Assembly: GCF_015694735.1 (NCBI RefSeq)
Contig: NZ_JADQDP010000005.1
Location: 145,979-209,978, forward strand
DNA from: Hymenobacter properus
GTDB taxonomy: Bacteria > Bacteroidota > Bacteroidia > Cytophagales > Hymenobacteraceae
Direction: 5' to 3'
Length of the DNA: 64,000 nt
The notes under the pieces were generated by a model. That model was not told where the DNA came from. It saw only the letters and a list, made by a program, of their open reading frames with translations, and ran no database searches. Shown piece after piece: positions 56,010-63,994 of this stretch. The position numbers and the translations under genes were made by a program. Positions within the stretch are counted from its first letter, which is position 1. Each line of letters begins with the position of its first letter.

Positions 56010-56044
56010 AGCGGCCCGTCTCTTTGGAGGCGGGCCGCTTTTTT
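56010..56044 (+). terminator. intrinsic terminator of lolA
   Basis: AGCGGCCCG (56010-56018) pairs with CGGGCCGCT (56031-56039), followed by a T-run. Confidence 0.82.
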
Positions 56045-56094
56045 GTAGAAAGGCGCATTTTTCGGCTAACTACTGACAACAAGCACCTGACAAC

Positions 56095-56102
56095 TAATTT
56101 TG
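56095..56102 (+). promoter_or_regulatory. -7 box abutting the DUF2851 gene
   Basis: TAATTTTG ends 6 nt before the ATG at 56109. Confidence 0.45.
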
Positions 56103-56108
56103 CCAGTC

Positions 56109-57407
56109 ATGAAAGAAGATTTCCTCCACTACGTCTGGCAGCACCAGTATTTCGACAAGCTGGAGTTACGCACCACGGCCGGTGAGGAAATCCAGGTGCT
56201 ACGCACCGGCCAGCGCAACGCCGATGCCGGGCCCGACTTCCTAAACGCTCGTCTACGCATCGGCGAGGTGGAGTGGAACGGGGCAGTTGAAATTCACCTC
56301 CGCGCCTCCGATTGGTCACGCCACCAGCACCAGACCGACCCCAAATACGACCAGGTGATTTTGCATGTGGTGGGCGCGGCCGACGCCGAGGTGCAGCGCA
56401 CCAATGGTAGCCTCATTCCTGCCTTAGCTCTGCAAGCGCGGCTGATGCCCGAACTGTTGGCCCGCTACACCGCTTTGGTAGAAGCTCCGGCAGCCGCGCC
56501 GCTACCCTGCGCGCCCCTGCTGCACCTGGTGCCTGAAATCACCAAAACCATGATGGTCGAGCGAGCCTTACTGGAGCGTGTGGAGCGCAAGGCCGACACC
56601 ATCATGGAGTTGCACCGTACGCTGGGGCAGGACTGGGAAGCCACCGCCTACCATGCCCTGATGGCCGCGTTCGGCTTTCAAAAAAACAGCGAGCCTCTGG
56701 CTCGCCTAGCCAAGGCACTGCCGCTGGCTGTGCTGCGCCGCCACCGCCACGACCGCCGTCAGCTCGAAGCCTTGTTGTTTGGACAAGCTGGATTTCTGGT
56801 TGATAATGAAGAAACAGCGAACGACGAGTACATCCAGGACTTGAGGCAGGAGCACGAGTTTCTACGGCACAAGTACAGCCTGGGTGAGGCAGCACTGGTC
56901 GTGCACGAGTGGAACTACCTGCGGCTGCGGCCGGCCAATTTTCCGCCGGTGCGGCTGGGGCAGTTGGTGGGCCTGCTGCACGCACGCCCCACACTTTTCG
57001 ACGCCCTGCTCACCGCCCAGAGCGTGGCTGCGCTGACGGAATTTTTCCAGGCTCAAGCGCCCGAATACTGGCGCACACACTTCCGACCCGGCCGGACTGG
57101 CAAGGTGCCTGGCTTGGGCAAAACCAGCATCGACCTGCTCATTACCAACGTGGTGGTGCCGCTGCGCGTGGCCTATGCCCACTACGTCGACAAGCCCGAA
57201 GTAGTCGAAAGCAGTGTGGCCCTGCTAAGCGAACTGCCCGCCGAGCACAACCAATATACCGACGTGTACGACGCCCTGGGCTTCGTGCACCGCACCGCCG
57301 CCGACTCGCAGGGGCTGTTGGCGCTGCACAAATCCTACTGCGCCCCGCGCCGCTGCCTGCACTGCGCCATCGGCAGCCGGCTGGTGCAACAACCCCGCCT
57401 GCGATAA
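56109..57407 (+). CDS. DUF2851 family protein
   Basis: A 432-residue cytoplasmic protein. The N-terminal segments MKEDFLHYVWQHQYFDKLEL and QRNADAGPDFLNARLRIG are the DUF2851 signature; the middle resembles a nuclease-like fold (GAVEIHLRASDWSRHQHQTD). The C-terminal end has a Cys/His cluster (SYCAPRRCLHCAIGSRL), probably zinc-binding. Function is not established. The stop overlaps the next gene's ATG (TAATG), so the two are coupled. The start at 56109 sits directly after a TAnnTTTG box. Confidence 0.85.
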   Translation: MKEDFLHYVWQHQYFDKLELRTTAGEEIQVLRTGQRNADAGPDFLNARLRIGEVEWNGAVEIHLRASDWSRHQHQTDPKYDQVILHVVGAADAEVQRTNGSLIPALALQARLMPELLARYTALVEAPAAAPLPCAPLLHLVPEITKTMMVERALLERVERKADTIMELHRTLGQDWEATAYHALMAAFGFQKNSEPLARLAKALPLAVLRRHRHDRRQLEALLFGQAGFLVDNEETANDEYIQDLRQEHEFLRHKYSLGEAALVVHEWNYLRLRPANFPPVRLGQLVGLLHARPTLFDALLTAQSVAALTEFFQAQAPEYWRTHFRPGRTGKVPGLGKTSIDLLITNVVVPLRVAYAHYVDKPEVVESSVALLSELPAEHNQYTDVYDALGFVHRTAADSQGLLALHKSYCAPRRCLHCAIGSRLVQQPRLR

Positions 57408-58774
57408 TGCTGAACGAATTAGCCCTTTTGTTGATAAAACTGGCGGTAACAGTAGGTTTCAATGCGCTTTTCCTGCTGGCGCTGCTGCCCTGGGTGGCCC
57501 GGCAATGGCGAGAAGCAACCGGCTGGTGGCGTGGGGCCTTTGCCTTGGGCCTGGGCCTGCGGCTGGGCACCGGGCTGGCCAAGCACTGGCATCTGAAGCT
57601 GGACGCTTATTACATGAGCTCGGTGGGCGACATTGTGACGGAGCAACTGTGGCTGGCCCCGTTAAATTTTGTGCAGATGCTAACGCAATCCGTGACGGTG
57701 TTGCCGAACGTGACCGGCAAATACACCTTTGTTTACCAAAGCAGTTCCAATACCTGGAACCTCGCCAAAATATTGTCTTTGCTGAATCTGGGCTCTTTAG
57801 GCTGTGCTCAGTTAAATGCCTTGTATTTGAGCGTTTTTGTTTTTGTTGGATGCTGGGCGCTCGTACGGGCGCTGGCAATCTGCTTCCCGAACACGCCCAC
57901 CGGAGCAGGCGCAATAGCGCTACTGTTCTGGCCTTCGGTATGGTTCTGGGCCACTGGCATCAGCAAAGAAGCCATGGTGTTGGGTTCGGGTGCGTGGCTC
58001 ACGGCGCGCGTTTTTACCTGGCTCTACGCTGGCGAAGCTTTCAAGTCGGGCCTTATGCGGAGCTGGGCTTGGTGGGCCGGCACGGCCGGACTGGCGGTTT
58101 TGCACGTGGCCATGCGCTATTTTTTCGCCCTGCCGCTACTGGCCGTGCTGGCGGGGCTCGCGCTGGGCCGGGGACTGGAGCGTTTGCTGCCGCGGCGCTG
58201 GGCGGCGGCCCTGGGGTTGGTGGTCGTGTTCGGTGCCGGTGCCTGGATAGGCCCGGAGCTAAGTGTGGCGTTTCGGCTTAATAAGTTTGTGTTCCAGGTG
58301 GTTAAAGTCTACAGCTTTGACCTGGAAAATTCGACCGACCGACCTCATTTTGAATACCCCAACTTGCGGCCTACCGCTGCCAGTATTGTGGCCCACGCCC
58401 CGCGGGCCGTGCTCAATGTGTTCACGCAGCCGTGGCCGGGGCAGTCGAAGCTGCCGCTTTACGTAGCCGCCGGAATCGAGAACGCGGCGCTGCTGTTGCT
58501 GCTGGCCCTGGCCCTCGGGGCGCTGGTGCGCGGGCGGGGCGGGCACCTGCCGTTTGCCGTTGTGCTGGCCCTGAGCGTGTTCTGCCTGTTGCTGGCTTTT
58601 CTCATTGGCATCACCACGCCCAACCTGGGCTCGCTACATCGCTACCGCAGCACCGTGTTGCCCTACGTGCTGGTACTCCTCCTCCAAAACGACTACGCAG
58701 CCGCGGCCCTGCGCCATTTGGCCCGGCTCCGTCCCTGGGCTGCGCTTCGGCCCTCACGCCCGGCAAACGCGTAA
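57407..58774 (+). CDS. polytopic membrane protein of unknown function
   Basis: A 455-residue protein with about ten to twelve predicted membrane helices, starting at the ATG at 57407 that overlaps the DUF2851 stop as TAATG. Between helices are conserved-looking loops such as FWATGISKEAMVLG and RYRSTVLPYVL. The overall pattern resembles lipid-linked sugar polymerases or GT39-like transferases, but no catalytic motif can be named; I leave function open. The next gene encodes a NeuD-type acyltransferase, hinting at surface-glycan work (inference). A longer frame to 56909 is DUF2851 read in another frame. Confidence 0.75.
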   Translation: MLNELALLLIKLAVTVGFNALFLLALLPWVARQWREATGWWRGAFALGLGLRLGTGLAKHWHLKLDAYYMSSVGDIVTEQLWLAPLNFVQMLTQSVTVLPNVTGKYTFVYQSSSNTWNLAKILSLLNLGSLGCAQLNALYLSVFVFVGCWALVRALAICFPNTPTGAGAIALLFWPSVWFWATGISKEAMVLGSGAWLTARVFTWLYAGEAFKSGLMRSWAWWAGTAGLAVLHVAMRYFFALPLLAVLAGLALGRGLERLLPRRWAAALGLVVVFGAGAWIGPELSVAFRLNKFVFQVVKVYSFDLENSTDRPHFEYPNLRPTAASIVAHAPRAVLNVFTQPWPGQSKLPLYVAAGIENAALLLLLALALGALVRGRGGHLPFAVVLALSVFCLLLAFLIGITTPNLGSLHRYRSTVLPYVLVLLLQNDYAAAALRHLARLRPWAALRPSRPANA

Positions 58775-58779
58775 CTTTG
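58772..58779 (+). promoter_or_regulatory. putative -7 box for the acyltransferase gene
   Basis: TAACTTTG fits TAnnTTTG and overlaps the stop of the upstream gene, 63 nt before the ATG at 58843. Confidence 0.4.
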
Positions 58780-58842
58780 CACCTTGGCGCGGCCGCCGCT
58801 GGGCATTTCTCCCCGGCTTGTGCCCCGCTCACCTCTGCTAAA

Positions 58843-59475
58843 ATGGAAAACCCCGTTATAATTCTTGGTGCCCAAACCGTGGGCACTGCCGCCCTCGATG
58901 CCTTTCTCTCCAACGACGTGGTGGTGTACTGCCTGCTCGACGATGACGCGAAGCTGCAAGGCACCGAGCTGCTCGACGTGCCCGTGATGGGCAACACCGA
59001 CGACGGCGAGCTGCTGAAGCTGTTGGGTAAGAAGTGCGAAGTATTTGTGGCTACCGAAGACACCGCCAGCCGCCGCAGCCTCACCGAAATGCTGCGCAAC
59101 GAGTACGAAGCCGTACCCGTGAACGCCATTCACCAGCGGGCTAGCGTCTCGGTCCACGCCACGCTGGGCCACGGCAACTACATTGGCCCCAACGCCGTGG
59201 TAGCGGCCACCGCCACCCTCGGCGATGGCTGCCTGGTAGGCGCCAATGCAGTGGTGGAAGCCCGCGCCACCGTGGGCAGCTTTGCCCAACTGGGCAGTGG
59301 TGCTCTGGTAGGCGCTGAGGTGCAGGTGGGTGAGCAGGCATTCATCGGCGCCGGGGCCGTGGTAGTAGCCGGTGTCAAAATCGGCGACAAAGCCCGCGTG
59401 GGCGCTGGCTCGGTGGTAGTAGCCGACGTGCCCAACGGCCAAACCGTGTTCGGCAACCCGGCGGTGAAAGTGTAA
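58843..59475 (+). CDS. NeuD-like sugar O-acyltransferase
   Basis: A 210-residue protein with an N-terminal Rossmann-like part (about 1-85, PVIILGAQTVGTAALDAF) and a C-terminal left-handed beta-helix of hexapeptide repeats (about 90-205, GHGNYIGPNAVVAATATLGD). This is the layout of NeuD/PglD O- or N-acetyltransferases that acetylate nucleotide-sugar or sialic-acid precursors. Substrate unknown. It lies after a membrane protein that may be involved in glycan assembly. Confidence 0.85.
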   Translation: MENPVIILGAQTVGTAALDAFLSNDVVVYCLLDDDAKLQGTELLDVPVMGNTDDGELLKLLGKKCEVFVATEDTASRRSLTEMLRNEYEAVPVNAIHQRASVSVHATLGHGNYIGPNAVVAATATLGDGCLVGANAVVEARATVGSFAQLGSGALVGAEVQVGEQAFIGAGAVVVAGVKIGDKARVGAGSVVVADVPNGQTVFGNPAVKV

Positions 59476-59483
59476 GAAGGGTT

Positions 59484-59579
59484 GAATGTTGAATGCTGAG
59501 TTTTGAGTTGTTATAATGCCTTACCCAAAGCATGCAGCGAAGGCACTCAACATTCAAAACTCAAAACTCAAAACTCTAG
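59484..59579. repeat. low-complexity inverted repeat
   Basis: GAGTTTTGAGTT (59498-59509) and neighbouring words of the GTTGAATGTTGAATGC type pair with ACTCAAAACTCAAAACTC and AACATTC near 59548-59577. It lies between the acyltransferase gene and trhO and ends 2 nt before the trhO ATG. Confidence 0.7.
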
Positions 59580-59580
59580 A

Positions 59581-60522
59581 ATGTATCAGGTTCTTCTTTA
59601 TTACTGCTATACCCCGCTCGACAACCCGGAGCAATTCCGCGACGAGCACCACCGCCTGTGCCTGGAGTTGGACTTGCGCGGCCGCATCATTGTAGCCGCC
59701 GAAGGGCTGAACGGCACGGTATCGGGCACCGTGGAGAATTGCGCCCGCTACATGGCCTCCGTGAAAGCCGACCCGCGCTTCGATGCCCTGGAGTTTAAAG
59801 TGGACGACGTAGCGGCCCACACCTTCCAGAAGCTGCACGTGCGCGTGAAGCCGGAAATTGTGCACAGCAGCCTGCGCCACATGCGGCCCCACGAAAAAAC
59901 CGGCCAGCACCTCTCGCCCCAGGAATTCAAGGAGCTGAAGGACCGCGACGACGTGGTGGTGGTGGACGTGCGTTCGGATTACGAGTACAACCTCGGCCGC
60001 TTCAAAAATGCGGTGACCCTGGACATCGAAAACTTCCGCGACTTCCCCGACCGGGTGGAACGCCTCAAGGAGTTCAAGGATAAGAAAATTCTGACCTACT
60101 GCACCGGCGGCGTGAAGTGCGAGAAAGCCAGCGCCTTCCTGCTGGAGCAGGGTTTCGAAAACGTGTACCAGCTGCACGGCGGCATCATCAAATACGGAAT
60201 CGAAACCGGGGGCGAAGACTTCGACGGCCAGTGCTACGTGTTCGACAACCGCGTGGCCGTGGACGTAAACCGCGTGAACCCCACCGTCATTTCGTGCTGC
60301 AAGCATTGCCAGGAGCCCAGCAACCGCCTCATCAACTGCGCCAACCCGCACTGCAACGCCCACCTGCCCCTGTGCGAGGCCTGCGGCGAGAAGCTGCAAG
60401 GCGCCTGCTCCGAAGCCTGCGCCGCCCACCCCGACAAGCGCGCCTACGACGGCACCGGCGCCTACCCCAAGCTTAGCAACCACTACAACCCCGCGCAGGG
60501 GCTAGCGTCTTACAAGGCGTGA
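59581..60522 (+). CDS. trhO: tRNA uridine(34) hydroxylase, rhodanese family
   Basis: A 313-residue TrhO (YceA) protein that oxygen-dependently hydroxylates U34 of certain tRNAs. An N-terminal domain (about 1-95) precedes a rhodanese domain with active-site CTGGVKCEKAS (Cys174 and Cys180). The C-terminus is Cys-rich (CCKHCQEPSNRLINCANPHC), as in the longer members of this family. The ATG at 59581 begins MYQVLLYYCY; upstream codons belong to the inverted repeat. The next gene follows by 80 nt. Confidence 0.93.
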   Translation: MYQVLLYYCYTPLDNPEQFRDEHHRLCLELDLRGRIIVAAEGLNGTVSGTVENCARYMASVKADPRFDALEFKVDDVAAHTFQKLHVRVKPEIVHSSLRHMRPHEKTGQHLSPQEFKELKDRDDVVVVDVRSDYEYNLGRFKNAVTLDIENFRDFPDRVERLKEFKDKKILTYCTGGVKCEKASAFLLEQGFENVYQLHGGIIKYGIETGGEDFDGQCYVFDNRVAVDVNRVNPTVISCCKHCQEPSNRLINCANPHCNAHLPLCEACGEKLQGACSEACAAHPDKRAYDGTGAYPKLSNHYNPAQGLASYKA

Positions 60523-60601
60523 GGTAAGTTTTTGCTTGCCGTTATTTGCCCCCAATTCTTCCCTGCAAACTCTACGGCAAGCGAAAGCTCGCCTCACGAC
60601 T

Positions 60602-61471
60602 ATGATTCCCAACTCCGAGCTCATCCTGAACCCCGACGGCAGCATTTATCACCTCAACCTGCTGCCCGACCACATTTCCGACACCATTCTGACCGTGGGC
60701 GACCCCGGCCGGGTGGCCCAGGTGAGCCGGCATTTCGATTCGGTGGAGTTTGAAACCACGCACCGCGAATTCGTGACGCACGTGGGCTACTACCGCGGCA
60801 AGCGCCTCACGGTACTGAGCACCGGCATGGGCACCGACAACATCGACATCGTGATGAACGAGCTCGACGCGCTGGTGAACATCGACTTTATGGCCCGCAC
60901 CGTGCGCCCCGCCGAGGAACGCATGAGCCTGCGCATCATCCGCTTGGGCACCAGCGGCAGCCTGCAGCCCGACGTGCCCATCGGCGCCATGCTGGCCACC
61001 GAGCACGCCGTGGGCCTCGACAGCCTGATGCAATTCTACCCGCTGATGGAAACCGGCCTTGAAACCGAAGTGGCCACTGAACTGCAGCGTACGTTGGGCA
61101 TTCCCTTCGCACCCTACGTAGTGCGCGGGTCTGACATCCTGCGCGAGCAACTGGGCGCCAATATGGTGATGGGCAACACGCTCACCTGCCCCGGCTTCTA
61201 CGGCCCGCAGGGCCGTCGCCTGCGCCTCGACTTGCGCACACCCGACTACATTTCGCGCCTGCAAAGCTTCCGTCACCAAAGCGCCGAAGGCGAGTTCCGC
61301 CTCAGCAATTTCGAAATGGAAACCGCCGGCTACTACTCCCTGGGCCGCCTGCTGGGCCACGAGGTGCTGTCGCTGAATGCCATCGTGGCCAACCGTGCTA
61401 CTGGCGATTTCGCCGAAAACGCCGCCGCCGTGGTCGATGCCATGATTGAGCAGACGCTGCAACGGCTGTAG
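60602..61471 (+). CDS. nucleoside phosphorylase (PNP/UDP family)
   Basis: A 289-residue phosphorolytic enzyme. The phosphate-binding ILTVGDPGRVAQVSRHF (about 30-46) and the nucleoside-binding STGMGTDNIDIVMNELDAL (about 73-91) are intact, plus the FEMETAGYYSLGRLLG motif with the catalytic Met/Glu. The layout matches uridine phosphorylase-like members; purine activity is not excluded. It ends at a very long perfect hairpin. Confidence 0.92.
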   Translation: MIPNSELILNPDGSIYHLNLLPDHISDTILTVGDPGRVAQVSRHFDSVEFETTHREFVTHVGYYRGKRLTVLSTGMGTDNIDIVMNELDALVNIDFMARTVRPAEERMSLRIIRLGTSGSLQPDVPIGAMLATEHAVGLDSLMQFYPLMETGLETEVATELQRTLGIPFAPYVVRGSDILREQLGANMVMGNTLTCPGFYGPQGRRLRLDLRTPDYISRLQSFRHQSAEGEFRLSNFEMETAGYYSLGRLLGHEVLSLNAIVANRATGDFAENAAAVVDAMIEQTLQRL

Positions 61472-61472
61472 G

Positions 61473-61550
61473 CGAGGCAATGCCATCAAAAAAGAACGTC
61501 CTGCTTAGACAATGCTAAGCAGGACGTTCTTTTTTGATGGCATTGCCTCG
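61473..61550. terminator. 36-bp perfect hairpin, bidirectional terminator
   Basis: 61473-61508 pairs perfectly with 61515-61550 around a 6-nt loop. Each arm contains GAACGTCCTGCTTAG, resembling the GAACGTCATGCTGAG of the dispersed hairpins. It lies between the convergent nucleoside phosphorylase and acyl-CoA reductase genes. Confidence 0.9.
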
Positions 61551-61555
61551 CAGAC

Positions 61556-62569
61556 CTACGGCAGTTCCGCCAGAAACTCCATCGTGTCCACGCGGTCGGC
61601 GTACTCACTCACCGCAGGCTGTTGCGCCTGTCCGAACGGCAAGCTGCCTGCAAACCGTGCCCCGGCCGATACCACGCATTGTGTCTGGGCCGCAATGTCG
61701 GTGAGTTGGTCGACCAAGTCAATTTCACTGCTGTATTCGGCGTAGAACACCATCGAAATGGGCGACACCAGCCCCTGGCTGGGCCGAATAAGAAAGAAGC
61801 CGTTGTCGAAGTGCGGCTCGCGGTTCACCAGCAGAATGCTCTTGTTGTAGTCGTAGTTGTTGTTGTACTTGTGGTGATGTAGCACATTTTCGAAAGGCTG
61901 GAGCGCATTCATCAGCGGCACGAAATCGTAGCCTACGGGCACAAACAGCTTACTCACGTTGCGGCAGCCCAGGCCGTAGTACTGAAAAATATCGGGCCCT
62001 AGCTTGGCCAGTTCTTCGGGGCTTTCCTGGCCGGTGAGCACGGCTACGCTGGTGCGGTTGCGCCGAATGAGGTGGGGCTTTTTGCCGAAATAATACTCAA
62101 AGTAGCGGGCCGTGTTATCGGAGCCGGTGGCGATGAAGGCGTCGGCCGCATTCAGGCGCGGCAGCACCTGAATAAATTCCCGGAAGCGCGGCTCCAGTTG
62201 TGTCAGCTCCTCCAGTAGCCAGAGCATCAGTACCGTGTCGTCGGCGCTGAGCTTCGCCAACAGCACATGGCCGCTAAGGAGCACGCACAATACATCGTGA
62301 AAGCCGACCATGGGAATATTGCCCGCCATTACTACCCCAATTTTGTGCACCGTAGTGGACTCAGCGGGGTAGCGGGCGGCCCAATGGCGCAGAGGCTCCT
62401 CGGCCAGCATGTGCGCGATACCGGCCATGGCTGCCGCCACGCTGGGACGGTCGAACCAGGCGTTTTGGTTGCGGGCGCGAGCCGCCAGCGGGGTTAGCTC
62501 GTCGGGGGGGAGGGAGGCGAGGCGGTGGCCCAGGGCCACGAAAGCAGCCAGTCGTTCGGAGTGGTTCAT
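61556..62569 (-). CDS. acyl-CoA reductase (LuxC-like)
   Basis: A 337-residue member of the LuxC/acyl-CoA reductase family within the aldehyde dehydrogenase superfamily. The NAD(P)-binding segment is HKIGVVMAGNIPMVGFHDV (about 75-93), and the nucleophilic cysteine is about Cys202 in YYGLGCRNVSKLFV. The reaction is probably reduction of an acyl-CoA to an aldehyde; the physiological acyl group is unknown. It is divergent from a ferredoxin gene, a pairing that recurs in Bacteroidota, so the ferredoxin may supply electrons (inference). The start at 62569 was chosen for MNHSERLAAFVALG. Confidence 0.88.
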   Translation of the reverse strand: MNHSERLAAFVALGHRLASLPPDELTPLAARARNQNAWFDRPSVAAAMAGIAHMLAEEPLRHWAARYPAESTTVHKIGVVMAGNIPMVGFHDVLCVLLSGHVLLAKLSADDTVLMLWLLEELTQLEPRFREFIQVLPRLNAADAFIATGSDNTARYFEYYFGKKPHLIRRNRTSVAVLTGQESPEELAKLGPDIFQYYGLGCRNVSKLFVPVGYDFVPLMNALQPFENVLHHHKYNNNYDYNKSILLVNREPHFDNGFFLIRPSQGLVSPISMVFYAEYSSEIDLVDQLTDIAAQTQCVVSAGARFAGSLPFGQAQQPAVSEYADRVDTMEFLAELP

Positions 62570-62667
62570 GCAGAGGAAATAGCGGCCGTTGGCTGCGGCA
62601 GGAAAGCCGAACCGTGGTAACAAGCCGCAAAATTGGGCGAAACCGTGCAAACCCCGCCGTCGTTGGT

Positions 62668-62675
62668 TAATTTTG
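62668..62675 (+). promoter_or_regulatory. putative -7 box for the ferredoxin gene
   Basis: TAATTTTG fits TAnnTTTG, 92 nt before the ATG at 62768. Confidence 0.4.
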
Positions 62676-62767
62676 TTCGGCCAAAGACCGGCGCGGGTCG
62701 CACTTTTTACGTAAAGCCTGCCCGAACTGCTTTGGTTTCCCCTTCACCCCTGATTTCCTGACGCCCC

Positions 62768-63118
62768 ATGGCCATCATGATAACCGACGAGTGCATCAAT
62801 TGCGGTGCCTGCGAGCCGGAATGCCCCAACAACGCAATTTACGAAGGCGGCGCCCAGTGGCGCTGGGCCGATGGCACCACCCTGAAGGAAGTGACCACCG
62901 CCGACGGCGCCACGGTATCGGGCACGGCCCCTCAAACGCCGGTATCGGATGAGTACTACTACATCGTGTCGGACAAATGCACCGAGTGCGTAGGCTTCCA
63001 CGAAGAGCCGCAGTGCGCCGCCGTGTGCCCCGTCGACTGCTGCGTGGACGACCCTGACATGCGCGAAACCCGCGAGCGTCTGCTCGAAAAGAAGGAGTGG
63101 CTGCACATCGCCGCTTAA
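62768..63118 (+). CDS. Alvin-type 2[4Fe-4S] ferredoxin
   Basis: A 116-residue electron carrier with two cluster motifs. The first is CINCGACEPECPNN (CxxCxxCxxxCP); the second is CTECVGFHEEPQCAAVCP, with eight residues between the second and third Cys, the mark of Alvin-type ferredoxins. The middle has an insertion (about 25-60) with no cluster ligands. Strongly acidic. Low-potential electron transfer is likely; a partner is the divergent acyl-CoA reductase (inference). Confidence 0.94.
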   Translation: MAIMITDECINCGACEPECPNNAIYEGGAQWRWADGTTLKEVTTADGATVSGTAPQTPVSDEYYYIVSDKCTECVGFHEEPQCAAVCPVDCCVDDPDMRETRERLLEKKEWLHIAA

Positions 63119-63135
63119 CTTTCCCTCGCCAACAT

Positions 63136-63169
63136 AAAAAAGGCCGCTTCAACCGAAGCGGCCTTTTTT
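63136..63169 (+). terminator. intrinsic terminator of the ferredoxin gene
   Basis: AAAAAAGGCCGCTTC (63136-63150) pairs perfectly with 63155-63169. Confidence 0.88.
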
Positions 63170-63175
63170 GCGGCC

Positions 63176-63661
63176 TTACTGCGCCGAAGCCGTAGGCGTT
63201 TGGGGAGTTATTTTCACCCCCGTGTAAACCTGCGGATTATCGACCGATGCAATGGGCTCGATGCTCACGCGCTTGTCGTACCGGCTCACATTGGCCAGCT
63301 TCAGCAGCGTTTCGTAATTGGTGGTGTGGCCGGACTTAGGCTTCACGAAAAAGCTGTTTACCCGCAGCGTGGTCGGGTCGTAGCTTACGTCGAGGCCGGT
63401 GGAATCGTGCCAATAGGTGGTCACGGTTTCGGTAGTGCCCGAAGCGCCGTTCTGCGACATCGCGTTCTGGTCGGGGCGGATGCCCTGTCCGGCGAGTGGC
63501 CGAGCAATGTCATTAGCACTCAGGCCCAACAGCGCGGGTACGTCGAAGGCCCGATTGATGGTGGCGGTAGCCGGCGTTGTGGACGGCGTTTCGGTAGCGG
63601 GCTGGTCGGCGGTGGCGCAGCCCAGCAAAAAAGCCAGTGGCAAGAGAGGGGAGTAGCGCAT
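63176..63661 (-). CDS. hypothetical lipoprotein
   Basis: A 161-residue protein. The N-terminal signal has a lipobox-like LAFLLGCATAD (Cys15), then a Thr/Pro/Ala-rich linker to about 40. The rest (about 40-160) contains AFDVPALLGLSANDIARPL and TTETVTTYWHDSTGLDVSYD, resembling a small periplasmic sensor or inhibitor fold, but I recognise no family. It converges on the ferredoxin gene. The 200 nt upstream to the tRNA terminator hold nothing recognisable. Confidence 0.65.
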   Translation of the reverse strand: MRYSPLLPLAFLLGCATADQPATETPSTTPATATINRAFDVPALLGLSANDIARPLAGQGIRPDQNAMSQNGASGTTETVTTYWHDSTGLDVSYDPTTLRVNSFFVKPKSGHTTNYETLLKLANVSRYDKRVSIEPIASVDNPQVYTGVKITPQTPTASAQ

Positions 63662-63873
63662 GATAAAGAATGTTTACAGTTGAGCTCCTATATACGGAGA
63701 ATTCCAAATAATTGTCAATAGTTGCCCAAGGATTAGCCTCGTTGGGTCGGTTCAATTAGTAAGATAAATGAGATGTAGCTGCGCGTTCCACTATGCTCAA
63801 GAGTATTCCTTTAACGAAGTGAATTCATGCGGTAAGCCATTGTGGCTGACAGGCCGCTTAGACATAGGCAAAT

Positions 63874-63909
63874 AAAAAAGGCCCTTCACGGGATGTGAAG
63901 GGCCTTTTT
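63874..63909 (-). terminator. terminator downstream of tRNA-Asp
   Basis: AAAAAAGGCCCTTCAC (63874-63889) pairs with GTGAAGGGCC and following T residues (63895-63909). It lies 11 nt beyond the tRNA 3' end on the minus strand. Confidence 0.85.
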
Positions 63910-63920
63910 ACAAACGGTAG

Positions 63921-63994
63921 CGGTCTGGACGGGACTCGAACCCGCGACCTCCGCCGTGACAGGGCGGCATTCTAACCAACTGAACTACCAAACC
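63921..63994 (-). tRNA. tRNA-Asp (anticodon GTC)
   Basis: Read on the minus strand, a 74-nt cloverleaf: acceptor GGTTTGG pairing with CCAGACC (one G-U), D-stem GTTC/GAAT, anticodon stem CCGCC/GGCGG with loop CTGTCAC (anticodon GTC), T-stem GCGGG/CCCGT with TTCGAGT, and discriminator G73 as expected for Asp. No CCA is encoded at the end. Confidence 0.95.

Noticed and set aside
55970..56098. possible inverted repeat around the lolA terminator (TTAGTTG ... CAACTAA)
   Set aside because: Only short stretches pair, so it cannot be separated from chance outside the clear terminator at 56010-56044.
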